Positions 1 to 7,848 of a DNA stretch of 14,120 nt are shown here, in pieces (the first letter of the stretch is position 1; every line of letters starts with the position of its first letter). The notes below the pieces were generated by a model. The model had not been told where the DNA came from. It saw only the letters and a list, made by a program, of their open reading frames with translations, and made no database searches. The DNA lies in NCBI GenBank assembly GCA_026785795.1, contig JAJAZJ010000092.1, positions 1 through 14,120 on the forward strand, read 5' to 3'. The position numbers were made by a program, and so were the translations under genes. The stretch comes from Pseudoxanthomonas sp. Its GTDB lineage: Bacteria > Pseudomonadota > Gammaproteobacteria > Xanthomonadales > Xanthomonadaceae.

Positions 1-868
1 CGTTGATGCCGAACTGCACGTTGGAGCCGCCGGTATCCACGCCGATCTTGCGCAGCACGGCGATGGAGGCGTCGCGCAGGCGCTGGTATTCCTTGTCGGT
101 CAGGGTCTGCGCCGGGGCCACGGTAATCGAGTCACCGGTGTGCACGCCCATCGGGTCCAGGTTCTCGATCGAGCACACGATGATGCAGTTATCCGCGGTG
201 TCGCGGACCACTTCCATCTCGAACTCCTTCCAGCCCAGCACCGACTCCTCCACCAGCACCTCGCTGGTCGGGGAAAGCTCCAGCCCGCGGGTGACGATAT
301 CCACCAGTTCCTCGCGGTTGTAGGCGATGCCGCCGCCGCTGCCGCCCAGGGTGAAGCTGGGGCGGATGATGGTGGGGTAGCCCACGCGGGTCTGGATATC
401 CAGCGCCTGCTCCACCGAGCGCGCGATCTCGGCTTCGGGGCACTCCAGCCCGATCTCCTTCATCGCCACGCGGAACAATTCGCGGTCCTCGGCCATCATG
501 ATGGCTTCGCGCTTGGCCCCGATCAGCTCGACGCCATACTTCTCCAGCACGCCGTTGTCGGCCAGGTCCAGCGCGCAGTTCAGCGCAGTCTGCCCGCCCA
601 TGGTGGGCAGCAGCGCGTCGGGGCGCTCCTTGTCGATTATCTTCTCGACCATCTGCCAGGTAATGGGTTCGATGTAGACCGCGTCGGCCATGTCCGGGTC
701 GGTCATGATGGTGGCCGGGTTGCTGTTGACCAGGACCACGCGATAGCCCTCGTCGCGCAGCGCTTTGCAGGCCTGGGCGCCGGAGTAGTCGAACTCGCAC
801 GCCTGGCCGATGACGATCGGGCCAGCGCCAATGATCAGGATGGTCTGGATATCGGTGCGCCTGGGCAT
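1..868 (-). CDS. carB: Carbamoyl-phosphate synthase large subunit, N-terminal part (cut by window edge)
   Basis: This is the ammonia-using synthetase subunit that makes carbamoyl phosphate from bicarbonate, ATP and the ammonia delivered by CarA, for arginine and pyrimidine synthesis. The 289 visible codons read [17 protein letters not shown] at the start, which matches the CarB N-terminus. They continue through the first (carboxyphosphate) ATP-grasp half, with [35 protein letters not shown] and [16 protein letters not shown] all visible. The full family length is about 1070-1080 residues, so roughly three quarters lies beyond position 1. The ATG at 868-866 shares its A with the TGA of carA. 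A GGAG box lies 8 nt upstream inside carA, so translation is probably coupled. No frameshift is seen in the visible part. Confidence 0.96.
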   Translation of the reverse strand, partial: MPRRTDIQTILIIGAGPIVIGQACEFDYSGAQACKALRDEGYRVVLVNSNPATIMTDPDMADAVYIEPITWQMVEKIIDKERPDALLPTMGGQTALNCALDLADNGVLEKYGVELIGAKREAIMMAEDRELFRVAMKEIGLECPEAEIARSVEQALDIQTRVGYPTIIRPSFTLGGSGGGIAYNREELVDIVTRGLELSPTSEVLVEESVLGWKEFEMEVVRDTADNCIIVCSIENLDPMGVHTGDSITVAPAQTLTDKEYQRLRDASIAVLRKIGVDTGGSNVQFGIN

Positions 869-1989
869 CAGCGGTTCTCCATCAATGCGACGAAGCGATC
901 GAAAAGAGGCGCGACGTCGCGCGGACCCGGGCTGGCTTCGGGATGGCCCTGGAAGGAAAACGCCGGCGCATCGGCCAGCTGGATACCCTGGTTGGTGCCG
1001 TCGAACAGCGAGCGGTGGGTCACGCGCACGTTGGTCGGCAGCGTTGATTCGTCCACTGCGAAGCCGTGGTTCTGCGAGGTGATAACCACCCGACCCGTGT
1101 CAAGATCCTGTACCGGATGGTTGGCGCCGTGGTGGCCATGCGGCATCTTCACGGTTTCCGCGCCGGTGGCCAGGGCCATCAGCTGGTGCCCCAGGCAGAT
1201 ACCGAACAGGGGAACCTTCCTGTCGATGAATTCGCGGATGGCGGCCACCGCGTAGTCGCACGGCTCCGGATCGCCCGGTCCGTTGGACAGGAACACGCCA
1301 TCGGGATTTAGCGCCAGCACTGCGGCCGCCGGGGTCTGCGCCGGCACCACGGTCACGTCACAGCCGCGCTCGGCCAGCATGCGCAGGATGTTGCGCTTCA
1401 CCCCAAAGTCGTAGGCGACCACTTTGTACTTGAGAGGTACGGTGGCGAAGCTGCCGCTGTCCAGATCAAGTTCACCCTCGCGCCACGCATAGCGTTGGGT
1501 AGTGGATACCACCTTGGCCAGGTCCATACCCTTCAGGCCCGGGAACTTGCGTGCCGCTTCCAGCGCCTGCCCCACGTCGACCTGTCCTGCCATCAGCGAG
1601 CCATTCTGCGCACCGCGGTCGCGCAGCAGGCGGGTCAGCTTGCGGGTGTCGATACCGGCGATGGCCACCACGCCGCGCTGGGCGAGCCACTCGGGCAGAC
1701 CCTGCTGGCTGCGCCAGCTGCTGGGGCGGCGCGGCACGTCGCGCACGATCAGGCCCGAGGCCCAGACCTGCGCGGCTTCGTCGTCCTGGTCGGTGCAGCC
1801 CGTGTTGCCAACGTGCGGATAGGTCAATGTGACCAGCTGTCGGGCGTAGGACGGGTCGGTGAGGATTTCCTGGTAGCCGGTCATGGCGGTGTTGAACACC
1901 ACCTCGCCCACCGACAGGCCGCTTGCGCCTGCGGAGTCGCCCTCGAATACGGTGCCGTCTTCGAGTACCAGGATTGCGGGTTCGGTCAC
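868..1989 (-). CDS. carA: Carbamoyl-phosphate synthase small subunit (glutamine amidotransferase)
   Basis: This 373-residue subunit hydrolyses glutamine and passes ammonia to CarB. The N-terminal CPSase domain (about residues 1-150) contains [13 protein letters not shown] and PHVGNTG. The C-terminal class I amidotransferase domain carries the nucleophile in GICLGHQ (Cys265) and the catalytic pair in GHPE (His349, Glu351), so the triad is complete. The length is typical of the family. I chose the GTG at 1989-1987 ([12 protein letters not shown]) because the family starts there. The open frame continues upstream, but that stretch has no similarity to CarA and runs back over dapB. An AAGG box lies 8 nt before the GTG. 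The gene follows dapB after a 175-bp spacer and overlaps carB by one base (TGATG). Confidence 0.96.
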   Translation of the reverse strand: MTEPAILVLEDGTVFEGDSAGASGLSVGEVVFNTAMTGYQEILTDPSYARQLVTLTYPHVGNTGCTDQDDEAAQVWASGLIVRDVPRRPSSWRSQQGLPEWLAQRGVVAIAGIDTRKLTRLLRDRGAQNGSLMAGQVDVGQALEAARKFPGLKGMDLAKVVSTTQRYAWREGELDLDSGSFATVPLKYKVVAYDFGVKRNILRMLAERGCDVTVVPAQTPAAAVLALNPDGVFLSNGPGDPEPCDYAVAAIREFIDRKVPLFGICLGHQLMALATGAETVKMPHGHHGANHPVQDLDTGRVVITSQNHGFAVDESTLPTNVRVTHRSLFDGTNQGIQLADAPAFSFQGHPEASPGPRDVAPLFDRFVALMENR

Positions 1990-2016
1990 GGGGTTCGCCT
2001 TGGGGTGGAGGAACCC
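1990..2016 (-). promoter_or_regulatory. Hairpin at the carA ribosome-binding site
   Basis: In the mRNA, GGGTTC (2016-2011) can pair with GAACCC (1996-1991), leaving a 14-nt loop that contains the AAGG Shine-Dalgarno-like box. The GTG start follows the stem after a single C. This could tune carA initiation. The pairing is seen directly, but the role is inference and was not energy-calculated. Confidence 0.3.
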
Positions 2017-2144
2017 TGCCCCAGCAACTTGCGGCTGCAAGAAACCGCGAACTCGGATTTGCTCCGGTCCGTGGCGTTGGGTAACAGGCGAGCGAGAATG
2101 GTACCGAGTCGCCGCGCCTGGCGCCAGTCGTTTTTGACTTGGCA

Positions 2145-2160
2145 GGCCGCCGCAGCGGCC
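2145..2160. other. GC-rich hairpin just after dapB
   Basis: A perfect 6-bp inverted repeat GGCCGC/GCGGCC with a 4-nt loop lies 4 nt beyond the dapB stop. No U-run follows it on the dapB transcript, so it is not a standard intrinsic terminator. It may act as a pause or mRNA 3'-end stabiliser. The remainder of the 175-bp dapB-carA spacer shows no convincing promoter; TACCAT (about 2103-2098 on the minus strand) is a weak -10 candidate with no -35. Confidence 0.35.
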
Positions 2161-2164
2161 GGAT

Positions 2165-2878
2165 TCAGTCCAGCAGGTCGCGCACCCGGTAGGCGGCGGG
2201 CGCCTTGCCCACCAGTCGGACCGCGGTGTGCAGCGCACCGCGGGCGAAGATGTCGCGGTTGCCGGCGCGGTGGACCAGCTCCAGGCGCTCGCCCGGGCCG
2301 GTGAACTGCACGCTGTGTTCGCCGACAATGTCGCCGGCGCGGATGCTGGCGTAGTGCACCGGACGGTCCAATGCAGCTGCCGCTTCGCCCAGGGTCAGCG
2401 CGGTCCCGGAAGGGGCATCTTTCTTGCCGCTGTGGTGGACTTCGATCACATCGCAGTCCCAGCCGGGCAAAGCGGCGGCGGCGCGTTCCACCAGTTCGGC
2501 CAGCACCGCCACGCCCAGGCTGAAATTGGAAGCCCACAGCACCGGGATGCTGGCTGCGGCCGCTGCCAGCGCGTCGCGCTGTGCCGTGCTGAGGCCGGTA
2601 GTGCCCGAGACCATCGCCGCGCCGCGCGTCACGCACAGCGCAAGGATTGGATCGAAGCCCTCCGGCAGACTGAAATCGATCGCCGCATCGAAGGCAGGTA
2701 TACCGGACAGTTCGCTGGCGCTGAAAAAAGGCACTCCGTCGACCACCCGCTGAGCAGGCGCACGGTGGGTCATTCCGGCAACCACCTGACAGCCGGGCTG
2801 CGCCGCGCTGAGCCGAAGCAGGGCCTGGCCCATGCGGCCGGAGGCACCGTGGATCAACAGTCGGACGGGATCAGTCAT
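2165..2878 (-). CDS. dapB: 4-hydroxy-tetrahydrodipicolinate reductase
   Basis: The enzyme reduces 4-hydroxy-tetrahydrodipicolinate with NAD(P)H in the diaminopimelate/lysine pathway, in the cytoplasm. The 237-residue protein has the nucleotide-binding loop GASGRMG (11-17), SGTTG (91-95) and the signature [17 protein letters not shown] (144-160), with His149 and Lys153 at the positions of the catalytic pair. The length is close to the usual 238-270. I chose the ATG at 2878 because the protein then begins [14 protein letters not shown]. An in-frame ATG 30 nt upstream would add ten residues not expected in the family and would overlap the candidate promoter. No Shine-Dalgarno is seen before this ATG. 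carA follows on the same strand. Confidence 0.95.
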   Translation of the reverse strand: MTDPVRLLIHGASGRMGQALLRLSAAQPGCQVVAGMTHRAPAQRVVDGVPFFSASELSGIPAFDAAIDFSLPEGFDPILALCVTRGAAMVSGTTGLSTAQRDALAAAAASIPVLWASNFSLGVAVLAELVERAAAALPGWDCDVIEVHHSGKKDAPSGTALTLGEAAAALDRPVHYASIRAGDIVGEHSVQFTGPGERLELVHRAGNRDIFARGALHTAVRLVGKAPAAYRVRDLLD

Positions 2879-2890
2879 GGGCCAAGCATA
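2879..2890 (-). promoter_or_regulatory. Candidate -10 element for a leaderless dapB mRNA
   Basis: On the minus strand TATGCT (2890-2885) lies exactly 6 nt before the dapB ATG, so initiation at the usual distance would fall on the A of the start codon. There is no Shine-Dalgarno and no good -35 at 16-18 nt. This is a pattern-based inference, supported by four similar cases in the window. Confidence 0.35.
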
Positions 2891-3083
2891 ACGCCTGTGC
2901 GCGGCCAATCGAATGCGGCAAGCAATCAGGTCATTGTTGTTTCAGGCTTTTCCATCCTCTGCGGCCATGCCGTGCACTCCCGGTTCCGGGACGCGCACCG
3001 TGATGACCAGCGACCGCAAGCGATCGCAAGTGATCGGGCGTCGTCTCCCGGCTACAGCAGCTCGGGCGCCCTGGATCGTCCGT
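2891..3083. other. Spacer between the hydrolase gene and dapB
   Basis: About 200 bp without a convincing gene. It holds an imperfect decamer direct repeat at 3011-3036 (CGACCGCAAG, CGATCGCAAG, then TGATCG) and a tight inverted repeat TCCCGG/CCGGGA around 2979-2992. Neither is followed by a T-run on the hydrolase transcript, so no terminator can be called. Very short open frames exist (for example 8 codons) but none is supported. Confidence 0.4.
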
Positions 3084-3953
3084 TCATGCGGTGCGGCCCA
3101 GCCATTCCAGGATCGATGCGTTCACTGCTGCTGGCTGCTCGCGGTGCAGGAAGTGCCCTGCCCCTTCGACGATGCCCCAGTCATACGGCCCTGCAAACAG
3201 GTCGTGCTGGCGCCCCAGCATTTCGCTGCGCATGTCCTGTGACCCGCACAGCACACGGGTAGGCGTGGTGATGCGATCAGCCAGACGGGCGCTGACGGCT
3301 GCCAGCGACGGATCGGCCTTGCGCGGATTCATCATGGCCCGGTAGTAGGCCAAGCTGGCACCCATGGCGCCGGGCTGGGCAAGCATCCGTTTCACCTGGG
3401 CTACGTGCGCTCGGTCGTGGTAGGCCGGTGACCACAGCTTCCACAGGAATTCAATGAAGGCGAAGTCATTGGCCTTGCAAAGGGCCTCAGGGAGCCACGG
3501 CAACTGGAACAGGAACCAGTGGAAGGAACGCAGCACGTGCCTAGGTGATTTCCTGAGCGTGCGGCGAACCTCGAGCGGATGCGGCACCGCCAGGATCACC
3601 GCTCGACGGATATGCGCCGGATAAGCTGCCAGCACCGCGTAGCTGATCGCAGCGCCCCAGTCCTGGCCCACCAGGTGGCAGGGCTTGCCGTCGTTCAGCG
3701 CGTCGATCAGGCAACGGATATCGGTGGCAAGCGTGGCCAGGTCGAAGTACCCGTCAACCGGTAACTGGCTGGGAGGATATCCACGAAGGAATGGCGCGAC
3801 TGCGCGGTAGCCGGCGCCGGCAAGTGCGGTGATCTGGTACTCCCACGAATGGGCGTTGTCGGGAAACCCGTGCAGGAGCAGGACCAGCGGCCCGCAGCCC
3901 TGCTCCAGATAGGAAAAGTGCAGTCCGTTGGCCGTGGTCTCGCCAGTGCGCAT
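3084..3953 (-). CDS. Alpha/beta hydrolase, epoxide-hydrolase-like
   Basis: A 289-residue cytoplasmic protein of the alpha/beta-hydrolase fold with no signal peptide. The oxyanion motif HGFPD (28-32), RGYPPS (57-62) and the nucleophile elbow GQDWG (96-100) with Asp98 are characteristic of soluble epoxide hydrolases and haloalkane dehalogenases rather than serine esterases. Asp240 (CGSQD) and His267 (GAGHF) complete the triad. A helical lid rich in Trp and Phe lies between about 125 and 200, and YY in SLAYYRAMM could be the epoxide-activating tyrosine. HGFP and RGYxxS favour epoxide hydrolase, but the substrate cannot be told. It starts 33 bp after the dnaJ stop with no Shine-Dalgarno. It sits between the chaperone operon and dapB, with no functional link to either. 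Confidence 0.85.
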   Translation of the reverse strand: MRTGETTANGLHFSYLEQGCGPLVLLLHGFPDNAHSWEYQITALAGAGYRAVAPFLRGYPPSQLPVDGYFDLATLATDIRCLIDALNDGKPCHLVGQDWGAAISYAVLAAYPAHIRRAVILAVPHPLEVRRTLRKSPRHVLRSFHWFLFQLPWLPEALCKANDFAFIEFLWKLWSPAYHDRAHVAQVKRMLAQPGAMGASLAYYRAMMNPRKADPSLAAVSARLADRITTPTRVLCGSQDMRSEMLGRQHDLFAGPYDWGIVEGAGHFLHREQPAAVNASILEWLGRTA

Positions 3954-3965
3954 GGCCCGATTGTG
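3954..3965 (-). promoter_or_regulatory. Candidate -10 element for a leaderless hydrolase mRNA
   Basis: CACAAT (3965-3960 on the minus strand) lies 6 nt before the hydrolase ATG. No ribosome-binding site and no convincing -35 are present. If real, the hydrolase is separately transcribed from the dnaJ-hydrolase gap. Confidence 0.3.
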
Positions 3966-3986
3966 ACACGGGGCCAGCGGCTTACT

Positions 3987-5117
3987 TTACGAGGTCATGC
4001 GGTCCCAGAACGACTTCACCCCGTCCAGGAAGGTGGCAGACCGGGGTGAATGTTTGTGGCCTTCCTCGCCAACGAAGGTGGCCTCGAATTTCTGCAGCAG
4101 GTCGCGCTGCTCGGCGGTCAGGTTGACCGGCGTTTCCAGCACGACCCGGCACAACAGGTCGCCCGGTCCACGGCTGCGCACCGACTTGACGCCCTTGCCG
4201 CGCAGACGGTACACCTTGCCGGTCTGGGTTTCGGCGGGGATACGGATTTCGGTCTCCCCATCCAGCGTGGGTACGCGCACGCTGTCACCCAGCGCGGCCT
4301 GGGAAATGCGGATCGGTACTTCGCAATGCAGGTCGTCGCCGTCGCGCTGGAAGATGGCGTGCTCGCGCACCCGCACCTCCACGTACAGGTCGCCGGGCGG
4401 CGTGCCCGGGGGCCCCGCCTCGCCTTCGCCGGACAGCCGGATGCGGTCGCCGTTGTCCACACCGGGCGGGATCTTTACCGCCAGGACCTTTTCCTCTTCG
4501 ACGCGACCCGCGCCGTGGCAGGACTTGCACGGGTTCTTGATGATCTGGCCGCGGCCATCGCAATGCGGGCAGACCTGCTGCATGGCAAAGATGCCGCGCT
4601 GCATGCGCACCTGGCCCCGGCCACCGCAGGTGCCGCAGGTTTCGGACTTGCCGTCCGCAGAGCCGGAGCCATGGCAGGGATCGCACGGGGCCAGGGTGGG
4701 CAGTTCCACGCGCTTCTCCGCGCCGGCAACCGCCTCCTCCAGGTCCAGCTCCATCACGTAGCCGACATCCGCGCCGCGCCGCGCCGCGCGCGCGCCGCCG
4801 GCACCACCAAAGATGTTGCCGAAGATGTCGCCGAAGATGTCGCCCATGTCTGCTGGGCCAGGGCCCGGGCCAGGCCCACCGCCACCCATCCCGTGCTCGA
4901 ACGCGGCGTGGCCGCGCTGGTCGTACATGCGGCGCTTGCCGCCGTCCGACAGCACTTCGTAGGCTTCCTTGCTCTCCTTGAACGCCGCTTCGGCCGCGGG
5001 ATCACCCGGATTGCGGTCCGGGTGGTGCTTCATCGCGCAGCGGCGATAGGCCTTCTTCAGCTCTTCCTCGCTGGCGTTGCGGGCCACGCCCAGCACTTCG
5101 TAATAGTCGCGTTTCAT
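3987..5117 (-). CDS. dnaJ: Chaperone protein DnaJ (Hsp40)
   Basis: The co-chaperone that delivers unfolded clients to DnaK and stimulates its ATPase. The 376-residue protein is a full class I DnaJ. It has a J domain (1-70) with HPD at 32-34, and a Gly/Phe-rich linker (about 75-110, with repeated [13 protein letters not shown]). The zinc-binding region has four CxxCxGxG motifs (Cys145/148, 161/164, 183/186, 197/200), and the C-terminal substrate-binding domains follow. Nothing is missing. It is the last chaperone gene of the hrcA-grpE-dnaK-dnaJ set and lies 115 bp after dnaK. The ATG at 5117 is fixed by the [11 protein letters not shown] start. No purine-rich ribosome-binding site precedes it; the upstream bases belong to a long inverted repeat. 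Confidence 0.97.
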   Translation of the reverse strand: MKRDYYEVLGVARNASEEELKKAYRRCAMKHHPDRNPGDPAAEAAFKESKEAYEVLSDGGKRRMYDQRGHAAFEHGMGGGGPGPGPGPADMGDIFGDIFGNIFGGAGGARAARRGADVGYVMELDLEEAVAGAEKRVELPTLAPCDPCHGSGSADGKSETCGTCGGRGQVRMQRGIFAMQQVCPHCDGRGQIIKNPCKSCHGAGRVEEEKVLAVKIPPGVDNGDRIRLSGEGEAGPPGTPPGDLYVEVRVREHAIFQRDGDDLHCEVPIRISQAALGDSVRVPTLDGETEIRIPAETQTGKVYRLRGKGVKSVRSRGPGDLLCRVVLETPVNLTAEQRDLLQKFEATFVGEEGHKHSPRSATFLDGVKSFWDRMTS

Positions 5118-5123
5118 CAGGTC

Positions 5124-5236
5124 GTGATTTGTGATTCGGGATTGGTGATTCGTAAAAGCGTCGTGGTTGCGGAATTGGTGATGGGAAGAGGCGAAGCGCA
5201 GCCTTTTCGAATCACCAATCCCGAATCACGAATCAC
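5124..5236. repeat. 29-bp inverted repeat of GTGATTC-like heptads filling the dnaK-dnaJ spacer
   Basis: The left arm (5124-5152) and right arm (5208-5236) are reverse complements with one mismatch in 29 (T5130 against the base opposite). Each arm is made of 7-nt units of the form GTGATTC or GGGATTG. In RNA, AAAAG (5207-5203) and CTTTT (5158-5154) extend the stem by about 5 bp past one bulged base. A third, degenerate copy of the unit lies inside the loop (5171-5182). The right arm contains the dnaK TGA stop, and the left arm ends 6 nt before the dnaJ ATG. Similar GATTCGGG-type intergenic repeats are, as I recall, common in xanthomonads; I could not verify this. It would form a strong intercistronic hairpin. 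Confidence 0.9.
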
Positions 5237-7149
5237 TTCTTCTCGTCGTCCTTCACCTCGGTGAACTCGGCGTCCACCACGTCTTCGGCGGGGTTCGGCT
5301 GCGGGCCGACGCCGGCATCACCCTGCTGCGACGCGGCGGCTACGGCTGCGAACAGCGCCTGGCCAGCTTCGTCCAGGGTCTTGGTCCGGGCTTCGATCTG
5401 GGCCTTGTCGTCACCTTTCATTGCCGTTTCCAGGTCGGCCAGCGCCGACTCGACGTTGCCGATCACGCTGCCGTCGACCTTGCTGCCATGCTCGGTGATG
5501 GCGCTGCGGGTTGCGTGGATCAGGCCGTCGGCCTGGTTGCGCGCCTGCACCAGCTCGTGGAACTTCTGGTCTTCCTCGCGGTGTGTTTCGGCGGCGGCAA
5601 CCATCTGCGCGATTTCGGCTTCGGACAGCCCGGAACCGGACTTGATCTCGACCTTCTGTTCCTTGTTGGTCTTCTTGTCCTTGGCGCTGACGTGGATGAT
5701 GCCGTTGGCGTCGATGTCGAACGACACCTCCACCTGGGGCAAGCCGCGCGCGGCGGGCTCGATGCCGGACAGGTCGAAGCGAGCCAGCGACTTGTTGTAG
5801 CGGGCCTGCTCGCGCTCGCCCTGCAGCACGTGCACGGTCACCGCGGACTGGTTGTCCTCGGCGGTGCTGAAGGTCTGCGATGCCTTGGTCGGGATGGTGG
5901 TGTTCTTCTCGATGATCTTGGTGAACACGCCGCCCATGGTCTCGATGCCCAGGCTCAGCGGGGTCACGTCCAGCAGCAGCACGTCCTTGACGTCGCCGCC
6001 CAGCACGCCACCCTGGATCGCGGCGCCCAGCGCCACGGCCTCGTCGGGATTCACGTCCTTACGCGGCTCCTTGCCGAAGAACTCGGTCACCGCCGCCTGC
6101 ACCTTGGGCATGCGGGTCTGGCCGCCGACCAGGATCACCTCGCCGATGTCGCTGCTGCGCAGGCCGGCATCGTTCATGGCGATGCGGCAGGGCTCAATGG
6201 TCTTCTTCACCAGGTCTTCGACCAGGGCTTCCAGCTTGGCCCGGGTCAGCTTGATGTTGAGGTGTTTCGGGCCTGCGGCATCGGCGGTGACGTACGGCAG
6301 GTTCACTTCGGTCTGCTGCGAGGTGGACAGTTCAATCTTGGCGCGCTCGGCCGCATCCTTCAGGCGCTGCAGGGCCAGCGGGTCCTTGCGCAGGTCGATG
6401 CCCTGATCCTTCTGGAACTCCTCGACCAGATAGTCGATGACGCGCTTGTCGAAGTCTTCGCCGCCCAGGAAGGTGTCGCCGTTGGTGGCCAGCACTTCGA
6501 ACTGCTTCTCGCCGTCGACGTTGGCGATCTCGATGATGGACACGTCGAAGGTGCCGCCGCCCAGGTCATAGACCACGATCTTGCGGTCGCCGCCGTCCTT
6601 GTCCAGGCCGTAGGCCAGCGCGGCCGCGGTGGGTTCATTGATGATGCGCTTCACATCCAGGCCGGCGATCTTGCCCGCGTCCTTGGTCGCCTGGCGCTGG
6701 CTGTCGTTGAAGTAGGCGGGCACGGTGATGACCGCTTCGGTGACCGGCTCGCCCAGGAAGGCTTCGGCGGTCTTCTTCATCTTTTCCAGGATGCGCGCGG
6801 AGATTTCCTGCGCCGACAGCTTCTTGCCGTCGGAGGTGGTTACCCACGCGTCACCGTTGTCATGCTGGGTGATGCCGTAGGACACCAGGCCGATGTCCTT
6901 CTGCACTTCAGCGTCGGTGAACTTGCGGCCAATCAGGCGCTTCACCGCGTAGAAGGTGTTCTTGGGATTGGTGACCGCCTGGCGCTTGGCCGAGGCGCCC
7001 ACCAAGACTTCGCCGTCCTTGGTGTAGGCGACGATGGAAGGCGTGGTCCGGTCGCCTTCGGAGTTCTCGATGACCCGGGCCTTGTTGCCCTCCATGATCG
7101 CCACGCACGAGTTTGTCGTGCCCAGGTCGATGCCGATGATCTTGCCCAT
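5233..7149 (-). CDS. dnaK: Chaperone protein DnaK (Hsp70)
   Basis: The ATP-dependent chaperone that folds and rescues proteins with DnaJ and GrpE. The 638-residue protein has the phosphate-1 motif GIDLGTTNS (6-14), phosphate-2 motif [10 protein letters not shown] (195-204, Thr200 at the autophosphorylation position) and adenosine motif [10 protein letters not shown] (341-350). The interdomain linker is VLLLDVTP (390-397), followed by the substrate-binding beta domain, helical lid and an acidic tail [14 protein letters not shown]. The length matches E. coli DnaK. AGGAG (7162-7158) lies 8 nt before the ATG, a good ribosome-binding site. The stop codon lies inside the inverted repeat that separates it from dnaJ. 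A sigma-32-type promoter lies upstream, so it is probably heat-induced independently of hrcA-grpE. Confidence 0.98.
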   Translation of the reverse strand: MGKIIGIDLGTTNSCVAIMEGNKARVIENSEGDRTTPSIVAYTKDGEVLVGASAKRQAVTNPKNTFYAVKRLIGRKFTDAEVQKDIGLVSYGITQHDNGDAWVTTSDGKKLSAQEISARILEKMKKTAEAFLGEPVTEAVITVPAYFNDSQRQATKDAGKIAGLDVKRIINEPTAAALAYGLDKDGGDRKIVVYDLGGGTFDVSIIEIANVDGEKQFEVLATNGDTFLGGEDFDKRVIDYLVEEFQKDQGIDLRKDPLALQRLKDAAERAKIELSTSQQTEVNLPYVTADAAGPKHLNIKLTRAKLEALVEDLVKKTIEPCRIAMNDAGLRSSDIGEVILVGGQTRMPKVQAAVTEFFGKEPRKDVNPDEAVALGAAIQGGVLGGDVKDVLLLDVTPLSLGIETMGGVFTKIIEKNTTIPTKASQTFSTAEDNQSAVTVHVLQGEREQARYNKSLARFDLSGIEPAARGLPQVEVSFDIDANGIIHVSAKDKKTNKEQKVEIKSGSGLSEAEIAQMVAAAETHREEDQKFHELVQARNQADGLIHATRSAITEHGSKVDGSVIGNVESALADLETAMKGDDKAQIEARTKTLDEAGQALFAAVAAASQQGDAGVGPQPNPAEDVVDAEFTEVKDDEKK

Positions 7150-7178
7150 GTTGCGTGCTCCTGAATATCAGTCTTTGG

Positions 7179-7193
7179 CCGGCGATGCGCCGG
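7179..7193 (-). other. Small hairpin in the dnaK leader
   Basis: CCGGCG, a 3-nt loop and CGCCGG form a perfect 6-bp stem in the dnaK 5' leader, 16 nt upstream of the AGGAG box. It lies downstream of the proposed heat-shock start site. It could stabilise the leader or act in temperature-dependent folding; no function can be shown. Confidence 0.4.
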
Positions 7194-7204
7194 GGATGGT
7201 TGGA

Positions 7205-7232
7205 AGGTGGGGGTCGGCGTGGAACATTCAAG
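7205..7232 (-). promoter_or_regulatory. Sigma-32 (heat-shock) type promoter for dnaK-dnaJ
   Basis: On the minus strand CTTGAAT (7232-7226) and CCCCACCT (7212-7205) are separated by 13 nt. The known RpoH consensus is CTTGAAA, 11-15 nt, CCCCATNT, so 6 of 7 and 6 of 7 defined positions match with correct spacing. Transcription would start near 7198, giving a leader of about 50 nt before dnaK. It lies in the 115-bp grpE-dnaK spacer. Confidence 0.7.
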
Positions 7233-7264
7233 CCGTCAATCGAATTTCCCCGCCAGGTAGCCGG

Positions 7265-7789
7265 TCAGTCGCTTTTGGCGACCACGACCAAGGCCGGGCG
7301 CAGCAGTCGATCATTCAGCAGGTAGCCCTTCTGGAACACCTGGACCACGTGACCCGGGGCAACGCCGTCGGCCTCCACCTGGCTGATGGCCTGGTGGTAG
7401 TCGGGGTTGAAGGCTTCACCGCTGGGGTCGACGACGCTCAGGCCGTTGTCGCCGGCGACCTTGAGCAGCTGGCGCAAGGTAAGCTGCAGGCCGTCGTGCA
7501 GCGGGCTGGGCTGTTCACCCGCGGCGGCCAGGCCGCCGTCCAGGCTGTCGAACACCGGCAGCAGGTCGGAGAGCAGGCGCTCGTTGGCGAACTTGCGCAG
7601 CTGGTCCACGTCGCGGCTGACCCGCTTGCGCTGATTTTCCAGGTCGGCGCGCTCCAGCAGCACCTCGGCTCGGGTCTGCTCCAGCGCGGCCTTCAGGGTT
7701 TCGATTTCAGCCAGCAGTGCCTCATCGCTCCCGGGAGCGTGAGCCGCATCATCCGGCGAGGTGCCGTGTTCGGGTGGAGAATGGCTCAT
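7265..7789 (-). CDS. grpE: Nucleotide exchange factor GrpE
   Basis: GrpE releases ADP from DnaK and resets the chaperone cycle. The 174-residue protein has an acidic, disordered N-terminus, then a long helix/coiled coil (about 22-75, with [22 protein letters not shown]), a short helical region with [12 protein letters not shown], and the C-terminal beta domain with [12 protein letters not shown] and [18 protein letters not shown]. The length fits the family (about 170-200). It follows hrcA by 59 bp with a weak GGAA box 7 nt before its ATG, and precedes dnaK by 115 bp. It probably shares the hrcA transcript and is less abundant than DnaK, because the heat-shock promoter lies downstream of it. 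Confidence 0.95.
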   Translation of the reverse strand: MSHSPPEHGTSPDDAAHAPGSDEALLAEIETLKAALEQTRAEVLLERADLENQRKRVSRDVDQLRKFANERLLSDLLPVFDSLDGGLAAAGEQPSPLHDGLQLTLRQLLKVAGDNGLSVVDPSGEAFNPDYHQAISQVEADGVAPGHVVQVFQKGYLLNDRLLRPALVVVAKSD

Positions 7790-7848
7790 GCTGGGTTCCG
7801 TAGGCAGGCCGCCGCGGTAACGGGCAGCGTCAGCGCAACCAATGGGGC

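Noticed and set aside
140..1255. 371-codon plus-strand open frame antisense to carB and carA
   Set aside because: It crosses the carA/carB junction opposite two clear enzymes, has no domain signature, and is explained by codon bias.
2131..2160. Intrinsic terminator between dapB and carA
   Set aside because: The TTTTT run lies on the wrong side of the hairpin for the dapB transcript, and nothing on the plus strand needs termination here.
1990..2328. N-terminal extension of the carA frame reaching back over dapB
   Set aside because: The added residues are Ser/Pro/Arg-rich, out of frame with dapB, and not part of CarA; the protein homology begins at the GTG at 1989.
5488..7164. 558-codon open frame on the plus strand antisense to dnaK
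   Set aside because: Long antisense frames are expected opposite highly expressed GC-rich genes because of third-position bias. The dnaK strand encodes a complete, canonical protein, and the antisense product has low-complexity His, Leu, Gly and Gln composition.
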